Positions 9,598 through 19,859 of a stretch of DNA of 64,000 nt are shown here, one piece after another. Where the stretch lies: contig NZ_KB849558.1 of the NCBI RefSeq assembly GCF_000368585.1, positions 298,858 through 362,857 on the forward strand. Direction: 5' to 3'. Numbering within the stretch: position 1 is the stretch's first letter; every line of letters starts with the position of its first letter. The notes under the pieces are model-generated. The model saw only the letters and a program-made list of their open reading frames with translations. It had not been told where the DNA came from and searched no databases. Source of the stretch: Acinetobacter venetianus RAG-1 = CIP 110063. GTDB taxonomy: Bacteria; Pseudomonadota; Gammaproteobacteria; Pseudomonadales; Moraxellaceae. The translations under genes were made by a program, and so were the position numbers.

Positions 9598-10608
9598 TTA
9601 ATCAAATGCAGATTGCTTACGTTGTCTATATGCAGTAGGTGTTTCTCCCGTCCAGCGCTTGAATGCTCTAGAAAAGGCAGAGGGTTCAGAAAATCCTGTT
9701 AAATATACGATTTGATCAATTGTTTCTTGGGTTTGTGATAAAAGTCGTCGAGAAAGGCGTTCTCTATATTGTGCAATCACTTTTTCATAGCTGGTATTAA
9801 TCAGTTGTAAATCTGCTCTGAGGCTTCTAGCACTTCGATTTAAATGTTGAGCTACACAATTTTGATCGAATTCACCTGACTCCAATAAGCCACTTGCTAA
9901 AATTCTTTCTATTTCGGTAATTAGTTGATGTTTATCTAAAAGCTCAAGTTGTGATTTAGCATGATGCTCATGAATTTTTAATAATTCAGGTTCGTAAGCG
10001 GGTGAGGGTTGATCCAATAGTTTTCGATCAAAACAGATTGCACCCTCAGTTTGTGCCAGTTGAACCTTACATTTCCATATTTTTTGATATTCTTCAGAAC
10101 AAGCACCCTCATTGTAGGGCAGCCAAATTTCTAAAGGCGAAAAAGCATCTTGACTAATATATTTGAAAAAATTTAAAAAAATTCCAATCGCACATTCAAG
10201 GTAATGTCTTACAGGGTGTGTTAAACCTGAGATGATCATATAGTCGCTATTCGATTCATCCAGTTTGAAGGACATTGCATCCGTAAGTAAGGCTTGATAA
10301 CGAACAGTTCGTTTTAATCCCTCACCAAATGTTGGGCTGCTCAAAAAAAGATATTCAATTACTTGACCGCGAAAGGCGGGGACATTCGCGCCGACATGTA
10401 ACCCAATATCTTGATCATGGCTGATTTGTTCAGCCGCTTGCCAAAAACGTTGTTGGGTTGAATTGTCACGTCGAACAAATTTATCTGGGGGTTGGTCAGG
10501 TAAATGCACATTAGCAAAAATTGCTGCTGCATCTAAATCCATCTTTTGCATGGTTTGATACACCATCCACAAAAAGATGCCTGCATCGCTGGTTTTTCTT
10601 GAGTGCAT
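9598..10608 (-). CDS. AraC-family transcriptional regulator
   Basis: 336 residues. The first 200 resemble the arabinose-binding-like N-terminal domain common in regulators of lipid and aromatic catabolism. The C-terminal AraC/XylS DNA-binding domain (about residues 230-332) shows two helix-turn-helix motifs and the family signature ending FSEPSAFSRAFKRWTGETPTAYR. It is directly upstream of the fatty-acid-hydroxylase-like gene, a likely target. The effector is unknown. Confidence 0.88.
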   Translation of the reverse strand: MHSRKTSDAGIFLWMVYQTMQKMDLDAAAIFANVHLPDQPPDKFVRRDNSTQQRFWQAAEQISHDQDIGLHVGANVPAFRGQVIEYLFLSSPTFGEGLKRTVRYQALLTDAMSFKLDESNSDYMIISGLTHPVRHYLECAIGIFLNFFKYISQDAFSPLEIWLPYNEGACSEEYQKIWKCKVQLAQTEGAICFDRKLLDQPSPAYEPELLKIHEHHAKSQLELLDKHQLITEIERILASGLLESGEFDQNCVAQHLNRSARSLRADLQLINTSYEKVIAQYRERLSRRLLSQTQETIDQIVYLTGFSEPSAFSRAFKRWTGETPTAYRQRKQSAFD

Positions 10609-10768
10609 AAAAGAACATAAATACGAGTTTTAAAATCAATATACTATGCTCTTTTCATAATGGAAATGAATTTCCTTTTACTTAAATATGGATATTAAGC
10701 TATTCATTGGAAATATTTTTGTTTGAGTTCAAGCAACACGAGTTAAAGCAATCAGTCTTTATTAGGAG

Positions 10769-10990
10769 TCAGTTTGATTGTTCCAAGATGAGTGTTTTAA
10801 TTTTAGTTGCTTTTTCAAAATGATCTAATCGATGTTCCATAATCCACCAATGTGCTGCTTCCATAAGCTGCTCAGGATCATCATTTTTATTGGCAAAAAA
10901 TGCATAAAAAGATAAACCAACATTACTGCCTTTTTTAGCAATTTTATCATCACATACTTCTATGATTTTAGTTCTCAGTTCTGTACGCAT
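10769..10990 (-). CDS. Small conserved-looking protein, unknown function
   Basis: 73 residues, no signal peptide or membrane segment, predicted mainly helical and charged, with a Trp pair in EAAHWWIMEHRLDHF. A GAAGAG ribosome binding site lies just upstream of the ATG at 10988-10990. Codon use resembles the neighbours. I do not recognise a family. It stands alone between an AraC-type gene and a long non-coding stretch. Confidence 0.55.
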   Translation of the reverse strand: MRTELRTKIIEVCDDKIAKKGSNVGLSFYAFFANKNDDPEQLMEAAHWWIMEHRLDHFEKATKIKTLILEQSN

Positions 10991-11504
10991 CTAACTCTTC
11001 AAATCTTCATTGATGGATAATTGCATCATAATATACATAAAGCGGAACATGAATGAATGTGAAGTTTAGGGAGGGAAGTATTTCGTATAAGTGATGATTT
11101 AACCGTTAAATTGTAGTAGCTAACCGATCATACATAATATTTAAGTCTCTAAAATTAGAGTTTCTTTTCTAGCGTTAACTCCAACGATGGAATCCCCTCA
11201 TTCATTACTTTGGAAGTTGGAGAAGGGGAAGGTCAATCGTCTTGTCAGCGGCTAGGGGTAGAAAATTTATGCTGAGCGATAAGGAACTAAGAACACTCAA
11301 TCTTCCATATTAGAATGGATGTTTATTAGAACCCTAAAAAAGATTGAATTATTTTGTGCGTAGCCGAATGTAAAATTGTTTAAAAAGAATAACACATGGA
11401 TGTTAAAAATATTTTTGGCAATTTTTTACTCACTGTATCCGCTCTATCTATCTCATCTGGGCGATAAATAAGCACTAAAAGCAAAAAATAGACTTAAAGA
11501 TGAT
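10991..11504. other. Long intergenic stretch without a recognisable gene
   Basis: About 500 bases before the siderophore-receptor promoter. It holds a small hairpin CTCTAA-AA-TTAGAG near 11150. It also has a C/G-richer patch at about 11180-11270 (ATCCCCTCATTC, GGAGAAGGGGAAGG, GCGGCTAGGGG) that differs in composition from its surroundings. I see only very short open frames, such as a 14-codon one from 11270. It may be a decayed gene or an unannotated RNA; nothing can be assigned. Confidence 0.4.
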
Positions 11505-11523
11505 GAAAATGAGAATTATTTTT
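11505..11523 (+). promoter_or_regulatory. Fur-box-like operator before the siderophore receptor
   Basis: GAAAATGAGAATTATTTTT agrees with the 19-base Fur consensus at 14 of 19 positions by eye. It lies about 70-85 bases upstream of a TonB-dependent siderophore receptor, the expected location for iron-dependent repression. Confidence 0.65.
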
Positions 11524-11589
11524 ATTAAAATTGTATCGTTTTTATATTTTTAAGCTTTTTTTAATTTTTATTTGAGTTTGGATATTTTT

Positions 11590-13797
11590 ATGAGTCTCTC
11601 GATACCTAGTGCACATACTAAGCCTGTTTTTAAGTTCAGTTTACTTACGGTGATGCTGATCCAAGCGCAATATGCGATTGCGAACGAAGAAAATACGCAA
11701 ACAGCTGTTATGCCTACAATTAAAATCGAGGCGATGAGTGAGCTTGATCCAATCAAAAGTTATATTGATTATGAACAGGCAAGTGTGACTCGTAACGGTC
11801 TCAAGAAAAAAGATATTCCCCAGACAATTGATACCATTGATGTTCAAAAATATAAAATCTATGGAGCCAATGATCTGAGCGTCATGTTGCAAGGAACACC
11901 GGGTGTTTCTACGAGTTATGACATGCGTGGAGATGGGATTAGCCTAAGAGGATTTAATGCAGATACTGGTGATATCTATCGTGATGGTATTCGCGAAAGT
12001 GGGCAGGTGCGCCGTAGTACTGCTAATGTTCAGCGAATTGAGATTTTAAAAGGTCCTGCCTCAGTACTTTATGGACGTAGTTCTGGTGGCGGTGTAATCA
12101 ATATGGTCAGTAAAGTTGCCAATTTTGATTCTAAAAGTTCTGTTGGTATTTATGGTGGATCATATGATAACTATGGTTCAACAGTTGATCTAAACCAAGT
12201 ATTAACGGATAACGTGGCTGTACGTTTGACTGGCGAATATGGAGAATCTAATAGTTTCCGTTCAGGCATTGAAAATAAAATCGAAATGTTGTCTCCAAGT
12301 TTTACTTATAAGAATGATGATGGTCTAACTTGGACGATGCAATACACCTATGACAAATTGCATCGCGTTCCAGATCGAGGACCTGAATTTTCTGAGCTTC
12401 CAAAAGGAACTTCGATCAAAACAGGATTTGCGCAAAAAGGTGATTATGTCAATGACGTATTACAGATAGCCCGTTCAGACTTGAATTATGAATTTGCGCC
12501 AAATTGGAACTTTCACTGGGCTTTAAGTCATCGTCAAGCTGAACAAAACTTTGATCACTTTTATTCTGGTACGTATTGTCAGACTGATCAGACGGTAGCT
12601 AAAAACATTGGTTCTTGTGATGGGCATGCAGGGGAAATCTCTCAAATTTATTATTGGCAACAAACAAGTAATAAGACGACCAGTAATAGTTTTGATATTC
12701 GTGGTGAATTTGATACAGGTCGCTTAAAGCATAACCTTCTAGTGGGTGCAGATTGGACCTATGAGCAACGTGAACCAAAACTCGCAAATAAAAATCAAGA
12801 TGGTTCAATTCTGTGGGGATATGTCAATCCATTGACAGGTGAACGTTCTAACTCACGAGACGGCAGTGATTTAAAGCTTAATACGCATAACTATAATCAG
12901 AGTGAAGCTTATGGCTTATTTATTCAGGATTTAATTAGCTTTAATGATTATTTCAAAGTTATGCTCGGTGGGCGTTATGATTATTTCCATTCGAAGACAA
13001 CCAACCGTTTGAAAGACAGTAATGATCCTGATTATCAACGTAGCATTGATGGTGAAAGCTTTAGCCCGAACATCGGTTTAATTTGGCAACCAATTGAAAG
13101 TCAAAGTTTCTATGCGTCTTATAGTAAAAGTTTTGCACCATTTGGGGGGAGTGTTGGTGTAAATGTAGTGTCTGCAAATACAAACTTAGATGCATTTGAT
13201 GCAGAGCCGCAATACAACGAACAATATGAAGTGGGTGTTAAAAGTGATTGGATCAATGATCGTTTAAATACTCAACTTTCTGTATTTGATATTCGTAAAA
13301 ACAATATTCGCTATAAGCCTAATCCAGATGATGAGCCAAATGTCTGGGCTGTCGGTGGGCAACATCGTTCTCGTGGTGTTGAATTTAGCTTCATTGGGCG
13401 TGTGTTGGATAATTTATTTGTTCGTGGTGGTTATGGATATAACGAAGCCGAAGTTACAAAGGATAAGGAGAAACCACAGAATATTGGTAAAGTACTGAAT
13501 AACGTGCCAAAACATACAGGTAACTTATTTGTACGCTATTTGCCGACAGATAAAATCTATACAGAGGTTGGTGCAACTTATGTAGGTGATGCAACAGTCT
13601 ATGCACGCGGTAATTTGGATAATGATCCTATGTCATTTGATGGTTTTACTCGAGTAGATGCGGCAATTGGTTACAGTACTGATCCTTGGAATGTAACGAT
13701 AGCAGTGAATAATTTAACGAATAAAGAATATTGGCGCTCAGCATCAATGCCGGGAACACCGCGTAATTTCTTAGTTCGTTTAAACTATCAATTCTAA
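11590..13797 (+). CDS. TonB-dependent siderophore receptor
   Basis: A 735-residue outer-membrane ferric-siderophore transporter. The ATG at 11590 follows a GAG-type ribosome binding site and starts a signal peptide ending near IANEENTQ; the frame also opens at an upstream TTG, which I did not use. The plug domain covers about residues 60-175: the segment around DIPQTIDTIDV, LRGFNADTGDIYRDGIR, and RIEILKGPASVLYGRSSGGG. The beta-barrel ends in LVRLNYQF, with the terminal Phe recognised by the Bam machinery. The plug resembles FhuE/Fiu/PiuA-type receptors, but the ligand cannot be decided from sequence alone. A Fur-box-like site upstream fits iron-starvation control. It is monocistronic with its own terminator. 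Confidence 0.92.
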   Translation: MSLSIPSAHTKPVFKFSLLTVMLIQAQYAIANEENTQTAVMPTIKIEAMSELDPIKSYIDYEQASVTRNGLKKKDIPQTIDTIDVQKYKIYGANDLSVMLQGTPGVSTSYDMRGDGISLRGFNADTGDIYRDGIRESGQVRRSTANVQRIEILKGPASVLYGRSSGGGVINMVSKVANFDSKSSVGIYGGSYDNYGSTVDLNQVLTDNVAVRLTGEYGESNSFRSGIENKIEMLSPSFTYKNDDGLTWTMQYTYDKLHRVPDRGPEFSELPKGTSIKTGFAQKGDYVNDVLQIARSDLNYEFAPNWNFHWALSHRQAEQNFDHFYSGTYCQTDQTVAKNIGSCDGHAGEISQIYYWQQTSNKTTSNSFDIRGEFDTGRLKHNLLVGADWTYEQREPKLANKNQDGSILWGYVNPLTGERSNSRDGSDLKLNTHNYNQSEAYGLFIQDLISFNDYFKVMLGGRYDYFHSKTTNRLKDSNDPDYQRSIDGESFSPNIGLIWQPIESQSFYASYSKSFAPFGGSVGVNVVSANTNLDAFDAEPQYNEQYEVGVKSDWINDRLNTQLSVFDIRKNNIRYKPNPDDEPNVWAVGGQHRSRGVEFSFIGRVLDNLFVRGGYGYNEAEVTKDKEKPQNIGKVLNNVPKHTGNLFVRYLPTDKIYTEVGATYVGDATVYARGNLDNDPMSFDGFTRVDAAIGYSTDPWNVTIAVNNLTNKEYWRSASMPGTPRNFLVRLNYQF

Positions 13798-13820
13798 ATA
13801 TCTAAATTGTTGCAATACGG

Positions 13821-13854
13821 AACATCTTTGCTCTTTGAGCAAAGATGTTTTTTT
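13821..13854 (+). terminator. Terminator of the siderophore receptor gene
   Basis: AACATCTTTGCTC-TTTG-AGCAAAGATGTT is followed by TTTTTT, 24 bases after the stop. Confidence 0.9.
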
Positions 13855-14130
13855 AACTAAATGTAACAGCTTTATATATTGATAAATCAACCAATTGGTA
13901 AAATTTAGCTATACAAAATCTTGCTATCTAATTGAATTATATAAAATGCTATTGCTTTAAAAACTAGATTATTCTAGTATTTATTTGGATATAAAATGTA
14001 CAGAACCAATTTGTGAAAGGTTATATAATTGTGACTTATTGCTAATTAGTGGTTGTTGAATGTTAACTGGTTCTCATTTTTGTTCTATTTTGTTAGTATT
14101 AAAGAAAAGCATACAATTGAGATAATAATA

Positions 14131-14331
14131 ATGAAGATATTACTTGCACTATTAGTTGTTTGTTCCGTCTTTGTTTTAGGATATGCATCATATGCGGATG
14201 CCCAAAACAAAAAGCGGGAAGAGCTTATTAAGATTGTCAATGATGCTGAGCATAGTTTAAATGAGATCCAACATAATCCTAACTATGTAAAGCACAATAC
14301 GCATTTGTCTTCTTATAAGCAAAAGAGTTGA
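14131..14331 (+). CDS. Short exported or membrane-anchored peptide, unknown function
   Basis: 66 residues starting MKILLALLVVCSVFVLGYAS from the ATG at 14131, preceded by a GAGATAA-type ribosome binding site. I chose this start because it creates a clean signal peptide (likely cut after SYADA) or an N-terminal anchor; the longer frame from 14053 lacks one. The mature part is short, charged and helical. No family recognised. It stands alone ahead of the purine permease. Confidence 0.55.
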   Translation: MKILLALLVVCSVFVLGYASYADAQNKKREELIKIVNDAEHSLNEIQHNPNYVKHNTHLSSYKQKS

Positions 14332-14334
14332 ATT

Positions 14335-14656
14335 TTGCTTGATCATCTAATCAAAAATTAGGTGACTCAGGATGAATGGATTGTTTATGCTTTTTTTATG
14401 CTGTGATACTCAAGTTTTGATGAGAATCTGTTAAAATATTTACCATTAAATAAAAAGCTGCATCTCGTTATGCAGCTTTTTACGTTTTGATATCGGAATC
14501 AAATTTATACCTATCGTCTGCGTAGCAAGTGCAATATTGGCATATAGATTGCTTTATTGTCTTGTATACCTTTTTGTGTACATTCAAAAAACTATTTGAA
14601 ACACAAGCGTATAGATTTCAAATTCTACGATCTTAGATTTTAACAGGTGCTATGTT
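14335..14656. other. Intergenic region ahead of the purine permease
   Basis: About 320 bases. The only clear element is a hairpin at 14452-14482. I looked for a purine riboswitch in front of the permease and did not see the conserved core. Confidence 0.5.
14452..14482 (+). terminator. Terminator-like hairpin (bidirectional)
   Basis: AAAAGCTGCAT-CTCGTT-ATGCAGCTTTT is flanked by A and T runs. It is about 120 bases after the small exported peptide gene. Confidence 0.75.
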
Positions 14657-15976
14657 ATGACAACGCCTAATGCTTCGGCTGGTTTGTTAGAACGCTTATT
14701 TAAGTTGAGCGATAATAAAACCAACTTTAGAACAGAAGTTCTAGCTGGTGTAACTACATTTTTGACCATGTGTTACATCATCATTGTAAACCCACTCATT
14801 CTTTCTGAAACAGGAATGGATCATGGCGCTGTCTTTGTAGCGACCTGTTTGGCAGCTGCAATTGGCTGCTTGGTCATGGGGATTGTTGCAAATTATCCAA
14901 TCGCACTTGCACCAGGTATGGGCTTAAATGCTTACTTTACCTATTCAGTGTGTTTAGGCATGGGGGTGCCTTGGCAAACGGCTTTGGCGGCTGTGTTCGT
15001 TTCAGGTTTGGTTTTCTTAGCGATTAGCTTTTTCAAAATTCGTGAAGCAATCGTGAATGCAATTCCTATGTCGTTAAAGTTTGCAATCGGTGGTGGTATT
15101 GGTTTATTCCTTGCTTTGATTGCACTTAAAAATGCTGGAATCATTGTAGATAATCCCGCAACTTTAGTGGGTTTGGGTGATATCAAACAGCCTACAGTTT
15201 TATTGGCACTATTTGGCTTTTTAATGATTGTTGTATTGCACCAATTTAAAGTGCGTGGCGCAATTATTATTAGTATCTTGGTCGTAACAGCAATTGCAAC
15301 AGCAATGGGTTTAAACGAATTCAAGGGCGTTGTTGGTCAAGTTCCTTCTTTAGCGCCAACCTTTATGCAAATGGATTTTGAAGGATTATTTACTGCAAGT
15401 ATGGTTGGGGTAATTTTTGTCTTCTTTATCGTAGATTTGTTCGATAGTACAGGGACTTTAGTTGGTGTTTCACATCGTGCAGGCCTACTTCAAGATGGTA
15501 AATTACCTCGTTTAAAGAAAGCGTTATTTGCTGACTCTACTGCTATTGTTGCAGGTGCTGCCTTAGGTACATCATCCACCACACCATATATCGAGTCTGC
15601 TTCGGGTGTTGCAGCGGGTGGACGTACAGGTTTAACAGCGGTTGTGGTTGCATTCTTATTTATTGGATGCTTATTCCTTGCACCCTTGGCTCAATCTGTA
15701 CCAGGTTTTGCGACTGCACCAGCTTTGTTATTCATCGGTGTGTTGATGATTCAAGGGATCACGCACATTGATTGGGATGATATTACGGAAGCAGTTCCTG
15801 CATTTCTAACCATCGTATTCATGCCATTTACTTATTCGATTGCAGATGGTATTGCAATGGGTTTCATTAGCTATGCGCTAGTTAAATTACTGACAGGCAA
15901 AGCAAAAACAGTTCCATATATGGTTTGGATTATTGCTGCTTTGTGGGTATTTAAATTCATCGCATTTGGTGGCTAA
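14657..15976 (+). CDS. AzgA-type purine (adenine/guanine/hypoxanthine) permease
   Basis: A 439-residue inner-membrane transporter of the NCS2/AzgA family with a dozen or more hydrophobic segments. Family features visible are NFRTEVLAGVTTFLTMCYIIIVNP at the N-terminus, ALAPGMGLNAYFTY (about residues 80-93), and the FDSTGTLVGVSHRAGLL and SSTTPYIESASGVAAGGRTG motifs (about 270-330) that line the substrate site. It imports purine bases with protons. An adenine-deaminase-type gene follows on the same strand, separated by a terminator, so the two probably act together in purine salvage. Confidence 0.92.
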   Translation: MTTPNASAGLLERLFKLSDNKTNFRTEVLAGVTTFLTMCYIIIVNPLILSETGMDHGAVFVATCLAAAIGCLVMGIVANYPIALAPGMGLNAYFTYSVCLGMGVPWQTALAAVFVSGLVFLAISFFKIREAIVNAIPMSLKFAIGGGIGLFLALIALKNAGIIVDNPATLVGLGDIKQPTVLLALFGFLMIVVLHQFKVRGAIIISILVVTAIATAMGLNEFKGVVGQVPSLAPTFMQMDFEGLFTASMVGVIFVFFIVDLFDSTGTLVGVSHRAGLLQDGKLPRLKKALFADSTAIVAGAALGTSSTTPYIESASGVAAGGRTGLTAVVVAFLFIGCLFLAPLAQSVPGFATAPALLFIGVLMIQGITHIDWDDITEAVPAFLTIVFMPFTYSIADGIAMGFISYALVKLLTGKAKTVPYMVWIIAALWVFKFIAFGG

Positions 15977-16001
15977 GCAAATCGTTACTATTCATTTATT
16001 A

Positions 16002-16032
16002 TTCTCTTTGTGAAATATTTTCTCAAAGAGAA
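16002..16032 (+). terminator. Hairpin just after the purine permease gene
   Basis: TTCTCTTTG (16002-16010) pairs with CAAAGAGAA (16024-16032). It has no T tail of its own but stands directly before a second, typical terminator. Confidence 0.45.
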
Positions 16033-16036
16033 CCCT

Positions 16037-17089
<1,053 letters not shown>

Positions 17090-17092
17090 AAT

Positions 17093-17120
17093 AAAAAAAC
17101 CGCATTATGCGGTTTTTTTT
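17093..17120 (+). terminator. Terminator of the adenine deaminase gene (bidirectional)
   Basis: AACCGCA-TTA-TGCGGTT is flanked by A and T runs. It can also serve the convergent cytochrome b561 gene. Confidence 0.88.
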
Positions 17121-17132
17121 ATGCCTTTATAT

Positions 17133-17687
17133 TTATTTAGGTTGACGTAACATACTCAGCAAGACGTTATCTTTATCAATCACATGGTGTTTAATCGCAG
17201 CCAAAATATGCCCAGCAACTAGTAGACCTGCAAACCAAGATAAATAAATATGTAGCGGTTTTACAATTGCAAGTAGATCGGGATTATCTTGTACTAAACG
17301 AGGGATCTCAAATAAATATAAAACAGGTGCAGGATGACCAGCACTCCAACTAAACAAACAACCCGTAATTGGTAGAGCTAATAACATTAAATAAAGGAAT
17401 AAATGCCCTATATGCGCTAAGCCTTTCATCATTGGTGACATCGTTGCTGGTAGCTTTGGTGCAGGATGTGTGTAGCGCCAAAAAATACGAATAACAACCA
17501 AGAAAATAATTGTTGTTGCTATATTTTTATGTAGGGTAATGACAGTTCCCTTAAATCCACCATCGACTTCATAGCTTAAAAAGTTTCCGCTATAGAATCC
17601 GATCAGCCATGCGGTAATAAAAATAGCAGCCATGAGCCAATGCAGAACTTGCGCCGTGCGTGTGTAATATTGTGCTGAGGTTGACAT
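17133..17687 (-). CDS. Cytochrome b561
   Basis: 184-residue inner-membrane di-haem cytochrome of the CybB family. Four hydrophobic helices carry the expected haem-ligand histidines: VLHWLMAA (near residue 16), TLHKNIATT (near 52), PLHIYLSW (near 145) and AGHILAAIKHH (near 159). Such proteins pass electrons between quinol and acceptors such as superoxide; the partner is not known here. AGGATG precedes the ATG. The gene is convergent with the adenine deaminase and divergent from the lipoprotein gene. Confidence 0.9.
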   Translation of the reverse strand: MSTSAQYYTRTAQVLHWLMAAIFITAWLIGFYSGNFLSYEVDGGFKGTVITLHKNIATTIIFLVVIRIFWRYTHPAPKLPATMSPMMKGLAHIGHLFLYLMLLALPITGCLFSWSAGHPAPVLYLFEIPRLVQDNPDLLAIVKPLHIYLSWFAGLLVAGHILAAIKHHVIDKDNVLLSMLRQPK

Positions 17688-17899
17688 CGCAACATCCTAG
17701 CTGTGATATGAGTGATCTGATTTTAATTAGCTCTTTTTATTGCTTATACAGTGTATACGTAACAGAGCGTTTTATGCATGCAACGGTCAATGAAATTTGC
17801 CTATTGTTATATTATGTAATAAGTCTACAGAGTCAATTGATTAAATCTTTTATTTCGTCAAAATACGCCTGCCAAAATTTTGGATATAGGTCTAAGGTC

Positions 17900-18274
17900 G
17901 TGAAAAAATTATTACTTGTATTGCCAGCACTATTTGCGCTTAATGGTTGTGTAGCACCAAATGCGAATAACACTACAGCTACCACATCTCAACAGTTAGG
18001 CATGACAGCATTGAAAGTTGCTGTAAATGCGAAATGTATCAATGAAATAAATACTTTACCAGCTTGGAAAACAGCGACACGTTTGATGACGACTGAACAA
18101 CGTGAAAACATTCAAACGAATGTTTGTGGTTGCGTAAGTGAGAAAGCTCCAAATAGCGTCACAACAGTAGAATTAGCGACTGCTGCAATTGATCCAACTG
18201 CTCGTGCAACAATCGTAAGCCAAGTGGTATCTGAGACGGTGAATGCATGTGTTGCTGAAGCATTGAATAAATAA
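17900..18274 (+). CDS. Small lipoprotein, unknown function, paralogue of the next gene
   Basis: 124 residues from the GTG at 17900. I chose this start because it opens a lipoprotein signal (MKKLLLVLPALFALNGC, lipobox LNGC, lipid on Cys17); the frame stays open upstream without that signal. The mature protein has three further cysteines (NAKCIN, CGC pair, NACVAE), likely a disulphide-bonded helical domain. The downstream gene is a tandem paralogue that has lost its frame. Family unrecognised. Confidence 0.7.
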   Translation: MKKLLLVLPALFALNGCVAPNANNTTATTSQQLGMTALKVAVNAKCINEINTLPAWKTATRLMTTEQRENIQTNVCGCVSEKAPNSVTTVELATAAIDPTARATIVSQVVSETVNACVAEALNK

Positions 18275-18423
18275 TTAATTCAGTACATTACTAGCAAAGT
18301 TGGATATTTCAGCTTTGCTTTTTTAATAAAAAGAAAATCAATACCATTTTTCAATTTTAAATCACGCTTAGATATTCTAGTTTGAACAATTAAAACTTTA
18401 ATCACATAATTAGGCTATAAGTA

Positions 18424-18791
18424 ATGAAAAAGAATCATTTGTTATTCATTCTATCAACATCCTTAACTCTATTGGTATGTAGCAGTGCTCAAAGTGCTGA
18501 ACAGAGCAAATTAAAATTAGGTACATCTGCTATTGAGTTTGCAGCGCAAACAAAGTGTAGTCATGATATAGATGATTTTGCTGCGTGGAAGGTGGCGAGT
18601 CGATTAATGAGCAGTGAATTAAAGAAGCAAAAGAAAAACAAATATGTAAATGTGTTGGAAAGAATGCACCAACTGTTCTGTCTCCATCTGAACTTGCTTT
18701 AGCTGCCGTCGATTCAAAAGCTAGAACAGCGTTAACAGGTGTTGCTGTTGCAAAAACGATGAATGCTTGTGTGTCAGAAGTGATAAAATAA
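18424..18791 (+). pseudogene. Frameshifted paralogue of the upstream small lipoprotein
   Basis: The first part reads MKKNHLLFILSTSL..., with a signal peptide ending near AQSA, then LGTSAIEFAAQTKCSHDIDDFAAWKVASRLMSSELK, clearly parallel to the upstream protein. The frame then runs into unrelated sequence to a stop at 18702. The neighbouring frame continues EAKEKQICKCVGKNAP and ends MNACVSEVIK at 18791, matching the other paralogue's CGCVSEKAP and VNACVAEALNK. One base appears to be missing in the A-rich stretch near 18620. Unlike the upstream protein there is no good lipobox. It could be a true pseudogene or a single-base sequencing error. Confidence 0.8.
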
Positions 18792-18853
18792 TAAATTAGT
18801 TAATAATGTTTAGTTAGCTGCGATCAAGGCAGCTAATTTTTTGTGGAAAAGAT

Positions 18854-19420
18854 ATGTTTGTTGCTGGTGTAGATGAGGCAGGGCGTGGGCCATTGGTTGG
18901 CTCAGTGGTTGCGGCGGCTGTAATTTTAGATCCGAATAATCCGATTGAAGGATTAAATGACTCTAAAAAATTAACTGAGAAGAAACGAGAAAAACTCTTT
19001 TTAGAAATTAAAGAAAAAGCATTGGCATGGTCAATTGCAGAAGCAACTCATGCTGAAATTGATGAATTCAATATCTTACAAGCGACATTCTTGGCAATGC
19101 TTAGAGCAGTAGAGGGTTTACAAACTCAACCAGAAAAAGTCATCGTGGATGGTAATCAAATCCCTAAAGGAATAACTATTCCTTGTGAAGCGATTGTTGG
19201 GGGGGATGCGAGTCATGCTGAAATTAGTGCTGCGAGTATTTTAGCGAAAGTAACTCGAGATCATCAGATGAAAGCTTTAGATTTACAGTATCCTGACTTT
19301 GGATTTGCAAAACATAAAGGCTACCCTACAAAAGCGCATTTTGAGGCGATTGCTACTCATGGTGTGATAGATGAGCATCGACGTAGTTATGCACCAGTGA
19401 GAAAAGCATTAGGGTTATAA
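18854..19420 (+). CDS. rnhB: Ribonuclease HII
   Basis: 188 residues. Cleaves RNA in RNA/DNA hybrids and removes single ribonucleotides from DNA. The catalytic [10 protein letters not shown] motif starts at residue 7. NDSKKL (near 35), VIVDGNQIP (near 95) and [16 protein letters not shown] (near 113) complete the active site. GGAAAAG precedes the ATG. It ends at a perfect hairpin shared with the convergent csrA. Confidence 0.97.
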   Translation: MFVAGVDEAGRGPLVGSVVAAAVILDPNNPIEGLNDSKKLTEKKREKLFLEIKEKALAWSIAEATHAEIDEFNILQATFLAMLRAVEGLQTQPEKVIVDGNQIPKGITIPCEAIVGGDASHAEISAASILAKVTRDHQMKALDLQYPDFGFAKHKGYPTKAHFEAIATHGVIDEHRRSYAPVRKALGL

Positions 19421-19434
19421 AATGCTTTGCCCAA

Positions 19435-19472
19435 AATAATTAAAGCGACTGTAAAAAGTCGCTTTAATTATT
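19435..19472 (+). terminator. Bidirectional terminator between rnhB and csrA
   Basis: AATAATTAAAGCGACT (19435-19450) and AGTCGCTTTAATTATT (19457-19472) form a perfect 16-bp stem with a 6-base loop. Its AT-rich ends can serve both convergent genes. Confidence 0.85.
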
Positions 19473-19490
19473 GGAGAAAAATTCTGTGCA

Positions 19491-19754
19491 TTAACGATTG
19501 AAGTTATTATTTCGAGTAAAATCGGTATTATCTTCTTCATAAGAAAGTTGATAATCTTGATCAAGATGTTGTAGATGCTCATGCATGGCACGTTCATGTT
19601 GGATACGTTGGTAAATTTCCTCACGATGCACAGAAACTTCTTTTGGAGCATTTACACCAATACGCACCTGATTGCCTTTTACGCCAAGCACAGTAACACT
19701 GACTTGATCCCCAATCATTAATGTTTCTCCGACACGACGGGTCAGAATCAGCAT
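19491..19754 (-). CDS. csrA: Carbon storage regulator CsrA with extended C-terminus
   Basis: RNA-binding post-transcriptional regulator that binds GGA motifs in mRNA leaders. The first 60 residues are canonical ([16 protein letters not shown], then [17 protein letters not shown], including the key Arg of VHREEI). At 87 residues it is about 25 longer than E. coli CsrA (61), with a polar, Asn/Asp-rich tail typical of the Moraxellaceae. A strong AAGGAG ribosome binding site precedes the ATG. It is downstream of lysC in the alaS–lysC–csrA order. A plus-strand terminator-like hairpin lies between csrA and lysC. Confidence 0.96.
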   Translation of the reverse strand: MLILTRRVGETLMIGDQVSVTVLGVKGNQVRIGVNAPKEVSVHREEIYQRIQHERAMHEHLQHLDQDYQLSYEEDNTDFTRNNNFNR

Positions 19755-19859
19755 GTTTATCTCCTTGCTAAACGCTTAAACTTGCGACAGGGAATTCATT
19801 TTAGAAAGCACAGCCTTAATATACAGAAAATTCTAACAGAAATATGTAAAAAACATTCT

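Noticed and set aside
14480..14656. Purine riboswitch ahead of the AzgA-type permease
   Set aside because: The conserved junction sequences of the purine aptamer are not visible; only AT-rich sequence is present.
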